Of a DNA stretch of 64,000 nt, positions 36,210-45,063 are shown piece after piece. Position 1 is the stretch's first letter. The number at the start of each line of letters is the position of its first letter. The notes beneath the pieces are model-generated. The model saw only the letters and a program-made list of their open reading frames with translations. It had not been told where the DNA came from and did no database searches. The stretch comes from DATHZQ01 sp963823505 (GTDB lineage: Bacteria; Actinomycetota; Acidimicrobiia; Spongiisociales; UBA5794), in contig CAWGLY010000006.1 in assembly GCA_963823505.1 (NCBI GenBank), positions 509,312-573,311 of the forward strand, in the 5' to 3' direction. The translations under genes and the position numbers were made by a program.

Positions 36210-37601
36210 CTACGAACCCAACACGTAGCAGGGATGTGCGAGATCCAGGGCGGCGGCCACATCGGAAACCTCGAAGGCCCGGACCGGCTCGAAGGGCGAT
36301 CGGGCACCGTCGGCCAGACGGGCGCCGAGCCCGCCGTTGTGGTCGAACTGCGCCTTCCCCGGGCGGTACAGGCCGGTGGCGCGAGCCGCCGTATCGTCGA
36401 GGCTTCCCGCATAGGAGTTTGCGGGGCTGAGCCCACCAAAGTCGGCCGAACCAAGGTCGGCGACGGCCGCAACGACGCCTGCCGGAGTCATGTCCCCAAG
36501 GTCTGCCGCCCGAGCCAGCACCTGGGCGGCGAGGGAGAACTGGAGATACCCGCCGACGAAGGCATCGCTGGGATAGCGGTCGGGAAACGACTCCTGCAGG
36601 ACCCGATACGCCGCATCCATCCCCTCGACGTCGGCGCCGAGCGGTGCGAAGAACACCGACAGCAGCCAGGCCTGCGATAGGTACTCGCCGAGAGCCGTGT
36701 CCAAGAGGCGGGGACTGAACGATGGCGACGCCCCCGACCACGAGCCCTGGTAGCCGGCGTTGAGCGCCTTGCTCACGACATCTGCGGTAGTGATCGGATC
36801 GGTCGCCAGCCATGTGTAGTCGGCGCCGCTGGCGGCGATCGCAGCGGCAACCGGTCCGGCATCCGCACCGAACGCCAGTGCCGCCTCCCCGTCGTAGACA
36901 ACCTCGATACCAAGCTCTGAGGCGACATGCCTGGCACCGGCTGCCGAGTCCTGGCCGTAGTCCCCGGCATCCGTTGCGATGGCGAGGGTCGGCGCATGCT
37001 CTGTGCCGGCATGGTTCTCCACGAGGTACGAGATGGCGTTGACCGCTTCCAGGCAGTAGTTGCCTCCGATCTCCAGGATGTGCGACCCCAGGGCAGGGTC
37101 CGACCAGCCCGAGTACCAGCCCACCGGGATGGCCACCCGATCGTCGCGGCGGAGATCGTCGGCGATGGCGGCCGTGTGCGGCGAACCAGTGGAATGGGTG
37201 AACATCACCACTTGATCTACGAGGTCCGCATAGCTCGCCTGATGCCGGTCGAGATCGTATCCCGTGTCTGCCACGAGCACCTCGACGCGGCGGTCGGCGA
37301 TCCCGCCCAGCTCGTTGAGGTCCGTCCAGAACGCCAGCTGGGCATCGATGAGGTCGATGACGTTTCCGGAGAACGGCCCACTCAGATCGGCGAGCACCCC
37401 GACGTAGATCGTGTCCTCCGTGACGGTGACGCCATCGGTGACGATGACCGGTTCGAGGGGTGTCGTCGGGGCCGCGGAAGATGGCGGTGAGGTGGTTTCC
37501 CGCACCGGCTGTGTCTTCGGGTTGAGGGCGGCGTCGATCTGTTCGGCACAACCTGCGCCGGTGACGGCCAGAGCAAGAGCAACCAGGACGATGCGCTTCA
37601 T
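36210..37601 (-). CDS. Branched-chain amino acid-type ABC substrate-binding lipoprotein
   Basis: 463 aa. Signal peptide with lipobox VTGAGC (Cys about residue 18), a Thr/Pro-rich linker, then a type I periplasmic-binding fold of the LivJ family (IYVGVLADLSGPFSGNVID ... LNELGGIADRRVEVLVADTG). Such proteins bind leucine/isoleucine/valine or related small molecules for an ABC importer. No permease or ATPase genes are nearby, so it is an orphan receptor or serves a distant transporter. Its ATG overlaps the stop of the OmpA/BON gene (ATGA), and the giant surface protein follows after 67 bp. Confidence 0.87.
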   Translation of the reverse strand: MKRIVLVALALAVTGAGCAEQIDAALNPKTQPVRETTSPPSSAAPTTPLEPVIVTDGVTVTEDTIYVGVLADLSGPFSGNVIDLIDAQLAFWTDLNELGGIADRRVEVLVADTGYDLDRHQASYADLVDQVVMFTHSTGSPHTAAIADDLRRDDRVAIPVGWYSGWSDPALGSHILEIGGNYCLEAVNAISYLVENHAGTEHAPTLAIATDAGDYGQDSAAGARHVASELGIEVVYDGEAALAFGADAGPVAAAIAASGADYTWLATDPITTADVVSKALNAGYQGSWSGASPSFSPRLLDTALGEYLSQAWLLSVFFAPLGADVEGMDAAYRVLQESFPDRYPSDAFVGGYLQFSLAAQVLARAADLGDMTPAGVVAAVADLGSADFGGLSPANSYAGSLDDTAARATGLYRPGKAQFDHNGGLGARLADGARSPFEPVRAFEVSDVAAALDLAHPCYVLGS

Positions 37602-38737
37602 GGCGCCACCTCGAAGTCGACGCGGCGACTCTCGGCGTCTGTGGCGCCTTCTTCGGGGAACAGCTCGCCGTACGACGCCACTTGGAGGCGGGTAATCGGT
37701 ACGCCAAGAGAGACAAGGTGGGCAACCACGGCCTGGGCTCGCTCGGCGGCAAGCACGGCGTTGGCATCGGCGTTGCCTCTGGCATCGGTACGGCCGGCAA
37801 CGAGCACCCGCAACCCCGGATGGGAAAGGATCACGTCGGCGGCGCGCCCCAGCGCCTCGGTCGCCTCGGCGGAGAGCGCAACGCTGTCCGTGTCGAAGAC
37901 GAGCGCGCCACCTGCGGAGATGGCACCGAGCTCCTCGCGGAGCCGAGCTTCGTCCCCGCGCAGGTACAAATGGGACGTGACGTGATCGACAGCGTCGATG
38001 TCGGCGACAACGGCCTCCACCTCCGCAACGTGAGCGAAGTAGCCGTCGATCAGATCGTGAGCCGCCACAACTCCGGCAAGCTCGAGAGTGCCATCGTGGA
38101 ACTCGACGGCGAGGTCGGGATAGCCGGCGGCGGCCAGCGCACCGGCTGCTGCGGCCTCAACCGCACCGGAGCTGACCGAGCGTGGCGCCGGGATCGCCGT
38201 CGATTCAGTAGTGCCCGCTGCACGGTCCTCCACAACTTGGCGAGCCTCGGACACCACAGCCGCCGGTTGCGGTTCGACCACTTCGTCGGGAGCGAGGTCC
38301 TGCGGCGCTGCGCTCTGCACAGGTGTGCCGATCTGCCTGCCAGCAGTGAAGGCGACTGCCCCAACAATGAGCAGCACCAGGGCGATCACCAAGACCCGGA
38401 TCATGATGCTGTGCGACCCGTCCCGGCTCGGCCCACCCCGTGGCCGACCTCCGTGGGAAACCACGGGTGCGACCTCGTCTGGGGCATCGACTGCCGGATG
38501 CGGTGTGACCACGGCAGCCGCATCCCCGTGCCGGCTCGGTGGTCGTGCACCTGTTGCGGGGACGACCGCAGTTCGCAGATCAGAGATCCGGGCTCGGGCG
38601 TGGTCGGGGTCCTCGCGAAGGCTCGCCTTCAACGCATCGAAGCGCGCCCCGAGGTCGTAGCCGTCATTCCGAGATGCCGGTCGCGGCAGAAGGTCGGTTG
38701 GATCGACCCTGTCGTGCGAACCGTTTGGTGCATACAT
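37598..38737 (-). CDS. Membrane-anchored BON-OmpA domain protein (ArfA-like)
   Basis: 379 aa. About 110 residues of hydrophilic cytoplasmic N-terminus with Pro/Arg are followed by one TM helix (VLVIALVLLIVGAVAFTAG). A BON-like region (LELAGVVAAHDLIDGYFAH) and a C-terminal OmpA peptidoglycan-binding domain come next (ALVFDTDSVALSAEATEALG, LRVLVAGRTDARGNADAN, LSxxRAQAVVAHL-type helix). The layout TM-BON-OmpA is that of mycobacterial ArfA/Rv0899. The domain should bind peptidoglycan outside the membrane. First gene of a three-gene envelope operon with the binding lipoprotein and the giant surface protein. Confidence 0.85.
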   Translation of the reverse strand: MYAPNGSHDRVDPTDLLPRPASRNDGYDLGARFDALKASLREDPDHARARISDLRTAVVPATGARPPSRHGDAAAVVTPHPAVDAPDEVAPVVSHGGRPRGGPSRDGSHSIMIRVLVIALVLLIVGAVAFTAGRQIGTPVQSAAPQDLAPDEVVEPQPAAVVSEARQVVEDRAAGTTESTAIPAPRSVSSGAVEAAAAGALAAAGYPDLAVEFHDGTLELAGVVAAHDLIDGYFAHVAEVEAVVADIDAVDHVTSHLYLRGDEARLREELGAISAGGALVFDTDSVALSAEATEALGRAADVILSHPGLRVLVAGRTDARGNADANAVLAAERAQAVVAHLVSLGVPITRLQVASYGELFPEEGATDAESRRVDFEVAP

Positions 38738-38849
38738 GTTGGGGCGCTCCGCGTTGAGGACTCCCCAGACAGAGCGGGACTGTGGGCCGCTGATACATGC
38801 ACCACGACGGGACAGTGGACAACCGGCAATCGAGAAGCCGACGCCGGGC

Positions 38850-40250
38850 TCAGTCGGCTCCGTCTTCCGGTGCGCCGGCGTCGGCCTGCGCCGCGGCTTC
38901 CGCCTCTTTGGCGGCGATGCCTTCGGCGCGGGCGGCCTCGAGCTTGGCCGTCGTGAGCTTCGGTGCGGCGTAGAAGAACAGCAGCGCGTAGGCAGCGGCC
39001 GTCACAAACCAGGGCATTCGCAGCCCGAGCTCACGACCGCCGGCGGCTTCGGTGACGGAGACCAACACGCCGCCGATTGCCAGCCCGATCGGAATCATCC
39101 CCCAGGCGAAGAACCGGTACACGCTGTTGACCCTGCCGAGCAGCTTGTCGGGGATGATCGTCTGCCGCAACGACACGGTGATCACGTTCCACAGCACCGC
39201 AGCAAAAGTGAAGGCAACGAACATCAGCCAGGCAATGGGCCAGAACGAGCTGAGCCCGATGATCAGCGACGTGATCGCGCCTCCGACGAGCGTCAGGTAG
39301 AGCGATGTGCCCGATCCGAGCTTCTCGCTGATCTTGGGAGCGGCGAGGCTACCGATGATGCCGCCGACGGCGCCGCCCGTCATCAACAACGCAAAGGCAA
39401 AGGAGTTGATACCGAGCACCTCTTGGGAGAACAGCACGAGCGTGGCGAAGGTGATGCTCGACAACCCGTTCATGAGGCCGAGGATGATCGCCATGGGCTT
39501 GAGAAGGGGGTGGTGCCACAGCCAGCGGAAACCCTCCCCTATCTCTTTGCGCCACTCCACCTTGCCCCGCTCGCCGTCTTTGTGGGTGCGGAAGTCACCG
39601 TTGATCAGGAAGACGAGGGCAGCGGCGACTGCAAAGGTGCCGGCATCGACAAAGAACGGCAGGGCGAAGAGCAAGGCGATGAGGAAGCTGCCAAGGGGCG
39701 GCCCCGCGAAGCTGTTGGCAACCAACTCGGCGCCCCACAACCGGCCGTTGGCACGTTCGAGCGCCTTGGGCTGAACGATGGCAGGGAGGATCGTCTGCGC
39801 CGCGTTGTCCCGCAGCACCTCCGCAAAGCCAAAAAGGAGTGACGCAACGACGAGCACGGAGTACAACGCCACGTTGGTCGAGATCTCGAGGCCACCGGCG
39901 ATCTCGTCGGGACTCGGCAGCCTGTCGGCCCCGAGCACGACCGCCACGGCGACAAACAAGGTGACAACGGCTCTCACCACATCCATCGCCACCATGATCT
40001 TGCGCCGATCCACACGATCGGTGATCACGCCGGCCGGCAGTGAGAACACGAGCCAGGGCAGCCGCTGGGCAACGGCAATCATCGCTATCAGGATGGGATC
40101 CCTGGTGACGGCCGAAGCCAGCCACGGGTAGGCGATGACGGCGATACCGTCGCCGAGGTTGGAGATGACGCTCGCCGTCCACAGCTTTGCGTAGTTGGCA
40201 CCCAGCGCGATCTTCTCGGCTGCGCCATTCTTCGCCTGCGTGTCGGTCAT
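38850..40250 (-). CDS. MFS transporter
   Basis: 466 aa, 12 predicted TM helices. The signature loop is AGVITDRVDRRKIMVAMD. It belongs to the EntS-like exporter branch by its NAxLWGAELVANSFAGPPLGS-type segment and long C-terminal cytoplasmic tail (EAARAEGIAAKEAEAAAQADAG). Its start overlaps the stop of an HTH regulator gene (40247-40250), suggesting local control and an efflux role. Substrate unknown. Confidence 0.87.
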   Translation of the reverse strand: MTDTQAKNGAAEKIALGANYAKLWTASVISNLGDGIAVIAYPWLASAVTRDPILIAMIAVAQRLPWLVFSLPAGVITDRVDRRKIMVAMDVVRAVVTLFVAVAVVLGADRLPSPDEIAGGLEISTNVALYSVLVVASLLFGFAEVLRDNAAQTILPAIVQPKALERANGRLWGAELVANSFAGPPLGSFLIALLFALPFFVDAGTFAVAAALVFLINGDFRTHKDGERGKVEWRKEIGEGFRWLWHHPLLKPMAIILGLMNGLSSITFATLVLFSQEVLGINSFAFALLMTGGAVGGIIGSLAAPKISEKLGSGTSLYLTLVGGAITSLIIGLSSFWPIAWLMFVAFTFAAVLWNVITVSLRQTIIPDKLLGRVNSVYRFFAWGMIPIGLAIGGVLVSVTEAAGGRELGLRMPWFVTAAAYALLFFYAAPKLTTAKLEAARAEGIAAKEAEAAAQADAGAPEDGAD

Positions 40251-40855
40251 TCGTGCTCTCCGTCGGGAAACCTTGGCCGGTCGGTGGGGAACACCCCGGC
40301 GATGAGGCCGTACACGACGTCGCCGCCCCTCGGCAGATCGACGAATTCCTCGGACAACTCGTACAGACGCTCGGCGAATTCGACAGCCCGCGCTTCGGGG
40401 ATACGGACGTGCCGGAGCGTGAACATCGGCAGGGCGTCGTCGGGATGAAGCACGCGGGCTTCACCCATCGCCTCGGCAAGCATCGGGAACGGCGTGACGG
40501 ACGCCTCACTCGCCTTCACGACGATCGTGCGGGCCGTGCGCCCGTAGTATTTCTCGGTCATCGCCCGGACCTGTGCGGTGCGCACGATGCGGATGAAGCC
40601 GGCTTTCTCGAGCACTTTCAGGTGATAGCCAACAGTGCCCTTGGGCTTGCCCATGGCCGCAGCAAGGTGGGTGGTGGTCGCTGCCCGATCGAGCAACAAG
40701 TCGAGGATGATGCGGCGGGTGTCGTCGCCGAGCGCTTTGAGTTGTGCAGGCGTCGATGCCTGCACCGTGTCTTCGAGCGCATAGTCAGGGCCGGTCGAGG
40801 ACAGTCTTGGCTCGTCACGCTCCGGCTGGGTCGCCCGTGGCTTGCTGGTCGGCAT
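40247..40855 (-). CDS. ArsR-type HTH regulator
   Basis: 202 aa. The winged HTH is at about residues 33-100, with LKALGDDTRRIILDLLLDRA, recognition region MGKPKGTVGYHLKVLEKAGFI and wing RTAQVRAMTEKYYGRTAR. No metal-binding CxC is seen. A C-terminal domain of about 100 residues may bind ligand or mediate dimerisation. It is cotranscribed with the MFS exporter, which it probably regulates; the operator was not identified. A 46-bp gap separates it from the gene at 40902-42353, also on the minus strand. Confidence 0.87.
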   Translation of the reverse strand: MPTSKPRATQPERDEPRLSSTGPDYALEDTVQASTPAQLKALGDDTRRIILDLLLDRAATTTHLAAAMGKPKGTVGYHLKVLEKAGFIRIVRTAQVRAMTEKYYGRTARTIVVKASEASVTPFPMLAEAMGEARVLHPDDALPMFTLRHVRIPEARAVEFAERLYELSEEFVDLPRGGDVVYGLIAGVFPTDRPRFPDGEHE

Positions 40856-40901
40856 GTCCCGAATTGTCGGCAGTTACCGACCATTTGTCAAACGTGGCCC
40901 G

Positions 40902-42353
40902 TCAGTCCATCGAGAGCACCCCGCGCCGAATCGTGCGCGCCCAATTCAGCAACCGCAGCGTCAGGTAGGTTCTCGTATTGGGGTCAAGGCCGACATCGAT
41001 GGCCGCGGACGCATCTTCGAGTCGTCCTGCCCAGCGGAGCAGCCAGTCCGGATACTCATCCAACGCACTGGGGAGACTCTCGACGTCGATCTGGGCGGGC
41101 AGAAGAACCCGTCCGATCTCAGCTTGGAATCCGGCCAGTTTTGTAGTGTTCAGCTGCTGCCGTTCTGTCGCGGCGCCTCCCGCGATCTTCTCGACAAGCT
41201 CGCGGCCGAGGGCAAGTCGGCGGCTGGCGAGCTGCTCTCGAGTTCTCGGTGCGGGGAGCTTCTCAAACGCAACCACGATGAGGTCCGCGTCGTGCGGGTA
41301 CGTGCTGCGGTGCCTGCCGTAGAAGGTTTGGTCTTCAACTTCACCACTCGGTAGGGCGTGCCGCGCCGGGCCGTACATCTGGAAATACCACTCAGGGTTG
41401 AACGCACGGTGATCCCCCGGCCGGATCTCATCCTTGGCAGGGCCCTTCGTGGTCTGGTCCTGCACGTGAGCCTCCAGCGCAACCTCGTCGGCACCGCTCG
41501 TTGCGACAACAGGTGCAAAGTGGCGACCGGACGCCCCAAAGACGCCGTACGCTCCGCCGAGGCCCGCTCGAGCGCAAGCGTTGATGCCTTCCCTGGCGCG
41601 ACGTTGCTTCTCATCCTCCGCCATGCTGCGGTACTTGACGCGGGCACGCTCCCCCTTCTCGCCGGTCAGAGCCTCCATTGCCACCGTTTTGACCTCGTCC
41701 CCCCATTCCGAAGGGGTTGCGGCGACATTCGCCGTTGTCGTCGAACGCCACGGTCGCTTTGCCGCGATTTCGGCGGAGACCTGGTCGCGATCGGCGTCGC
41801 CTGGGGCGAGCGTCTCCATGCCGAGAAAGGACCGCGTGTTGTCATCGCAGTTGAGAGGAGCTGCCGCCTGCTCCCCCCACACCCCGAGCTCCTTGTTGGC
41901 GACGATGGTCGTGTACATCGGAGACCCGTCTGGAGCCGACTCGCCGAGCTGAGCACCGCGATGAATCTCATAGATGGACCTGAGTGAGGCAAGCTTGCCG
42001 GCAGCACGAGCGATGACATCGCTGGTGGCGAAGAAGTCTTGGTAGCGGCGACCCTCGCCCTTCGGATAGAGCCCAACGTGCCTGACGGCCATCTTCCCGT
42101 CGTCGGAGACCTTCATGTCGACGTTCCGGCCTTGCCAGTGCTGGTCCGCCGGGACCACGCTGTAGCGCTGTGCGTCCGGCGGGGCACCATCGGTCATGAG
42201 CGAGACGAGCCGGCCCACCGCCCTGTTGCCGGCCGGTCCGCTGCCTGTGGCCCTCACGGTGGCACCGTGCAGCGAGGGCTGTGCCCGCTCATCACGCACG
42301 GACTCTGTGGCGCGGCTTGCGTGACGGTGTGCGATTGTGGCACGGCGCCTCAT
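40902..42353 (-). CDS. Unknown protein with N-terminal GNRAV-type motif
   Basis: 483 aa, hydrophilic, with no signal peptide or TM helix. The N-terminus is basic and contains GSGPAGNRAVGRLVSLM. This resembles the (T)GNRAVxxLx motif common at the N-termini of DUF4157-type and other extracellular contractile injection system (eCIS) cargo. The rest includes ASGRHFAPVVATSGADEVALE, FNPEWYFQMYGPARHALPSGE and a C-terminal helical part; no HExxH was found. Function unknown. A secreted toxin or cargo is only an inference. It precedes the leu genes divergently. Confidence 0.55.
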   Translation of the reverse strand: MRRRATIAHRHASRATESVRDERAQPSLHGATVRATGSGPAGNRAVGRLVSLMTDGAPPDAQRYSVVPADQHWQGRNVDMKVSDDGKMAVRHVGLYPKGEGRRYQDFFATSDVIARAAGKLASLRSIYEIHRGAQLGESAPDGSPMYTTIVANKELGVWGEQAAAPLNCDDNTRSFLGMETLAPGDADRDQVSAEIAAKRPWRSTTTANVAATPSEWGDEVKTVAMEALTGEKGERARVKYRSMAEDEKQRRAREGINACARAGLGGAYGVFGASGRHFAPVVATSGADEVALEAHVQDQTTKGPAKDEIRPGDHRAFNPEWYFQMYGPARHALPSGEVEDQTFYGRHRSTYPHDADLIVVAFEKLPAPRTREQLASRRLALGRELVEKIAGGAATERQQLNTTKLAGFQAEIGRVLLPAQIDVESLPSALDEYPDWLLRWAGRLEDASAAIDVGLDPNTRTYLTLRLLNWARTIRRGVLSMD

Positions 42354-42535
42354 CTGACCCCAGATCGTTCAGTGGTTCGACCTCGAATGTAGCGCCGGCT
42401 CAATCTCGCATCGCGCAGCACCCGGCTCCTGCACGAAAGCCTGCCCATCCGGGCACGTCATCCTCGAACCGCACACGCGGTCTGCTGCTCTGGCGCGATG
42501 TCCTACCATCCGGGGCTCCCGAGTAGGAACCAGTA

Positions 42536-43942
42536 ATGCCAGCACCACGGACCCTGTACGAGAAGGTGTGGACCGACCATCTCGTCCGCACCGGAGGCGA
42601 CGAGCCCGACCTCCTGTACATCGACCTGCACCTGGTCCACGAGGTCACCTCGCCACAGGCTTTTGAGTCACTTGATCTACAGGGGCGAGCCGTCCGCAGG
42701 CCTGACCTCACGCTTGCCACGGTCGATCACGGCGTGCCGACGGAGGGGCGCTCGCTGGGGATCCAGGATCCGCTGTCCCGCAAGCAGATCGAGACACTCG
42801 TGGAGAACTGCAAGCGCAACGGCATCACGCTCTACGGGATCGACGACCCGCGCCAGGGCATCGTCCACGTGATCGGGCCGGAGCAAGGCGTGACTCAGCC
42901 GGGAATGACCATCGTCTGCGGGGATTCCCACACCTCGACCCATGGGGCGTTCGGAGCACTCGCCTTCGGCATCGGCACGTCCGAGGTCGAGCACGTGCTG
43001 GCAACGCAGACGCTGCCGCAGGCCCGGCCCAAATCGATGGCCATCACAGTGGACGGCGAGCTTGCGACAGGGGTGACGGCCAAGGACGTCATACTCGGGA
43101 TCATCGCCCGCATCGGCGTCGACGGTGGTGTTGGGTATGTCGTCGAATACCGCGGTTCGGCGATCGAGTCGCTCACGATGGAGGGGCGGATGACCATCTG
43201 CAACATGTCCATCGAGGGCGGAGCGCGAGCAGGCATGATCGCCCCGGATGCGACAACGTTCGCCTACCTCGATGGCCGCAGGCACGCACCGAAGGGAGCG
43301 GCGTGGGACGAAGCCGTCGCCTACTGGTCGACACTCCCGACCGACGAGGGGGCCGCCTTCGATGCCCACGTCGACATCGACGCTGCGGATCTGGCCCCCT
43401 ACGTGTCGTGGGGAACCAACCCCGCCCAGACCCTGCCGGTGACGGCAACGCTGCCCTCGCCAGACGACTTCACCGATCCTCTCGACCGCGACACCACCGA
43501 GCGGGCGCTGCACTACATGGATCTCGATCCCGGTACGGCGATCACGGACATCGCCATCGACCGGGTGTTCTTCGGCTCGTGCACGAACGGCCGCATCGAA
43601 GATCTCCGCGCCGGCGCCGCATTGCTCGCCGGCAAGAAGGTCCATCGGAACGTATCGGCGATGGTGGTGCCGGGATCGGGTCTCGTGAAGCTTCAGGCCG
43701 AAGAAGAGGGACTCGATCGGATCTTCAAGGAGGCGGGCTTCGACTGGCGCGACGCCGGATGCTCCATGTGTCTCGGGATGAACCCGGACATCCTCTCGCC
43801 GGGGGAACGATGCGCCTCGACGTCGAACCGCAATTTCGAGGGCCGCCAAGGCCGCGGCGGGCGCACCCACTTGGTGAGCCCGCAGATGGCGGTTGCTGCT
43901 GCCGTCGAGGGTCACTTCGTCGACGTCAGGACCTGGTCATGA
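42536..43942 (+). CDS. leuC: 3-isopropylmalate dehydratase large subunit
   Basis: 468 aa. With LeuD it isomerises 2-isopropylmalate to 3-isopropylmalate in leucine synthesis. The [4Fe-4S] cysteines are visible: C349 in FFGSCTNGRIEDLRAG and C409/C412 in GCSMCLGMNPD. HTSTHGAFG and the family end TSNRNFEGRQGRGGRTHLVSP are present. The length matches E. coli LeuC (466 aa). AGTAGGAACC upstream of the ATG serves as ribosome site. The gene is directly followed by leuD. The 182-bp upstream gap shows no recognisable leader peptide or T-box. Confidence 0.98.
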   Translation: MPAPRTLYEKVWTDHLVRTGGDEPDLLYIDLHLVHEVTSPQAFESLDLQGRAVRRPDLTLATVDHGVPTEGRSLGIQDPLSRKQIETLVENCKRNGITLYGIDDPRQGIVHVIGPEQGVTQPGMTIVCGDSHTSTHGAFGALAFGIGTSEVEHVLATQTLPQARPKSMAITVDGELATGVTAKDVILGIIARIGVDGGVGYVVEYRGSAIESLTMEGRMTICNMSIEGGARAGMIAPDATTFAYLDGRRHAPKGAAWDEAVAYWSTLPTDEGAAFDAHVDIDAADLAPYVSWGTNPAQTLPVTATLPSPDDFTDPLDRDTTERALHYMDLDPGTAITDIAIDRVFFGSCTNGRIEDLRAGAALLAGKKVHRNVSAMVVPGSGLVKLQAEEEGLDRIFKEAGFDWRDAGCSMCLGMNPDILSPGERCASTSNRNFEGRQGRGGRTHLVSPQMAVAAAVEGHFVDVRTWS

Positions 43943-43970
43943 CCTTCGCCTGCACTCGGGAGACGTCCTG

Positions 43971-44576
43971 ATGGATCCCGTGGCAATCATCCAGGGCCAG
44001 ATGGCGCCACTGCCGAGGGCCAATGTCGACACCGACCAGATCATCCCGAAACAGTTCTTGAAGCGTGTTGAGCGCACCGGCTTCGGTCCCTATCTGTTCT
44101 TCGACTGGGCTTTCGACACCGAGGGCGAGCTGATCCCCGACTTCGTCACCAACCGCGCCGAATACGCCGACGCCAAGGTGCTGGTCACCGGCCCGAACTT
44201 TGGCTCGGGCTCGTCACGGGAGCACGCACCCTGGGCATTGGAGGATTGGGGGTTCGAGGCCATCATCGCCCCCTCGTTCGCCGACATCTTCCGCAGCAAC
44301 TGCCACAAGATCGGCCTACTCCCGGTCGTCCTCACCGACGACGAAGTCGCCATCCTCACCACGATGGCCGAGGACCCCGACAACGAGGTGGTCATCGATC
44401 TGGAGACCACCACGGTCGCCGCAGGCGACTTCACGACCACTTTCGAGATCGACGACTTCGCCAGGCACTGCCTCCTCAACGGCCTGGACCACATAGCCCT
44501 CACGCTCGTACACAACGATGCCATCGACCATTACGAGCAAACCCGCCCAGCGTTCAAACCGGTGGTAGCCGAGTAG
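43971..44576 (+). CDS. leuD: 3-isopropylmalate dehydratase small subunit
   Basis: 201 aa swivelling-domain subunit that pairs with LeuC. DTDQIIPKQFLKR and FGSGSSREHAPWAL are the substrate-positioning motifs. The start MDPVAIIQGQMAPLPRANVDTD at 43971 matches the family. The upstream open frame overlaps the end of leuC and is not used. The start is 28 bp after leuC ends. Confidence 0.98.
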   Translation: MDPVAIIQGQMAPLPRANVDTDQIIPKQFLKRVERTGFGPYLFFDWAFDTEGELIPDFVTNRAEYADAKVLVTGPNFGSGSSREHAPWALEDWGFEAIIAPSFADIFRSNCHKIGLLPVVLTDDEVAILTTMAEDPDNEVVIDLETTTVAAGDFTTTFEIDDFARHCLLNGLDHIALTLVHNDAIDHYEQTRPAFKPVVAE

Positions 44577-44854
44577 GAGCCGCGCGGATAGGCACGCTGT
44601 CGTCTCGCCGGACGAAGAGATACTGTCCGCTCCAAGGAGACTGCGGAACAACGTCAGCTCGGGCTCGTGCTCAAGCTCGTGACGAGGCACTCCTTCGGTC
44701 CTGCGAGCCCGCACGACGCCTTGTTCAGCAGTCTCCCCCCTTCGGGCGGGCCGCACATGCCCCGGCACCAGCGGCCGGCTCGCCAAGAGGCTCGCCGCTC
44801 CGCTGAGCCTCTTGGGCCCAGCCTGAACGCCAACGCACAGCTCGGGACAGCAGT

Positions 44855-45018
44855 GGCGTACAACGTATCGCATCGCTTCGCTCGCTCTTCGTCGACCGAA
44901 TCTGCACGAAGCGCCGAGAGTTCAGCGATCAACCTCTCGACCTTCCTACGAAGAGCGAGGCCCAAGCCGAGCGTGACAAAGAGCGAGGCCGCAGGCCGAA
45001 GCGATACGGTGTACGTCC
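44855..45018. repeat. Dispersed palindrome-ended repeat, copy 2
   Basis: Second copy of the element at 2085-2243, here in the 487-bp gap between leuD and the WS/DGAT gene. It starts GGCGTACAACGTATCGCATC and ends CGAAGCGATACGGTGTACG. The middle is divergent but keeps CGAATCTGC and GATCAACCTCTCGACC. In place of the 17-bp tandem of copy 1 it has loose AAGAGCGAGGCC repeats. The preceding 44577-44854 stretch holds GC-rich sequence with short inverted repeats (CCTTCGGGCGGGCC) but no gene. Confidence 0.72.
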
Positions 45019-45063
45019 AAAAGGCCCTTGAGCGGACGTTGTAGTAGCACCTATCTTCTCCGT

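Noticed and set aside
36109..37800. 563-aa minus-strand frame
   Set aside because: Shadow of the substrate-binding lipoprotein gene, whose frame has a lipobox and LivJ motifs.
42354..42535. Leader or T-box before leuC
   Set aside because: No leucine-rich short peptide, T-box core sequence or convincing terminator/antiterminator pair was found.
44667..45044. 125-aa plus-strand frame between leuD and WS/DGAT
   Set aside because: It runs through the dispersed repeat and has no coding-like pattern or ribosome site.
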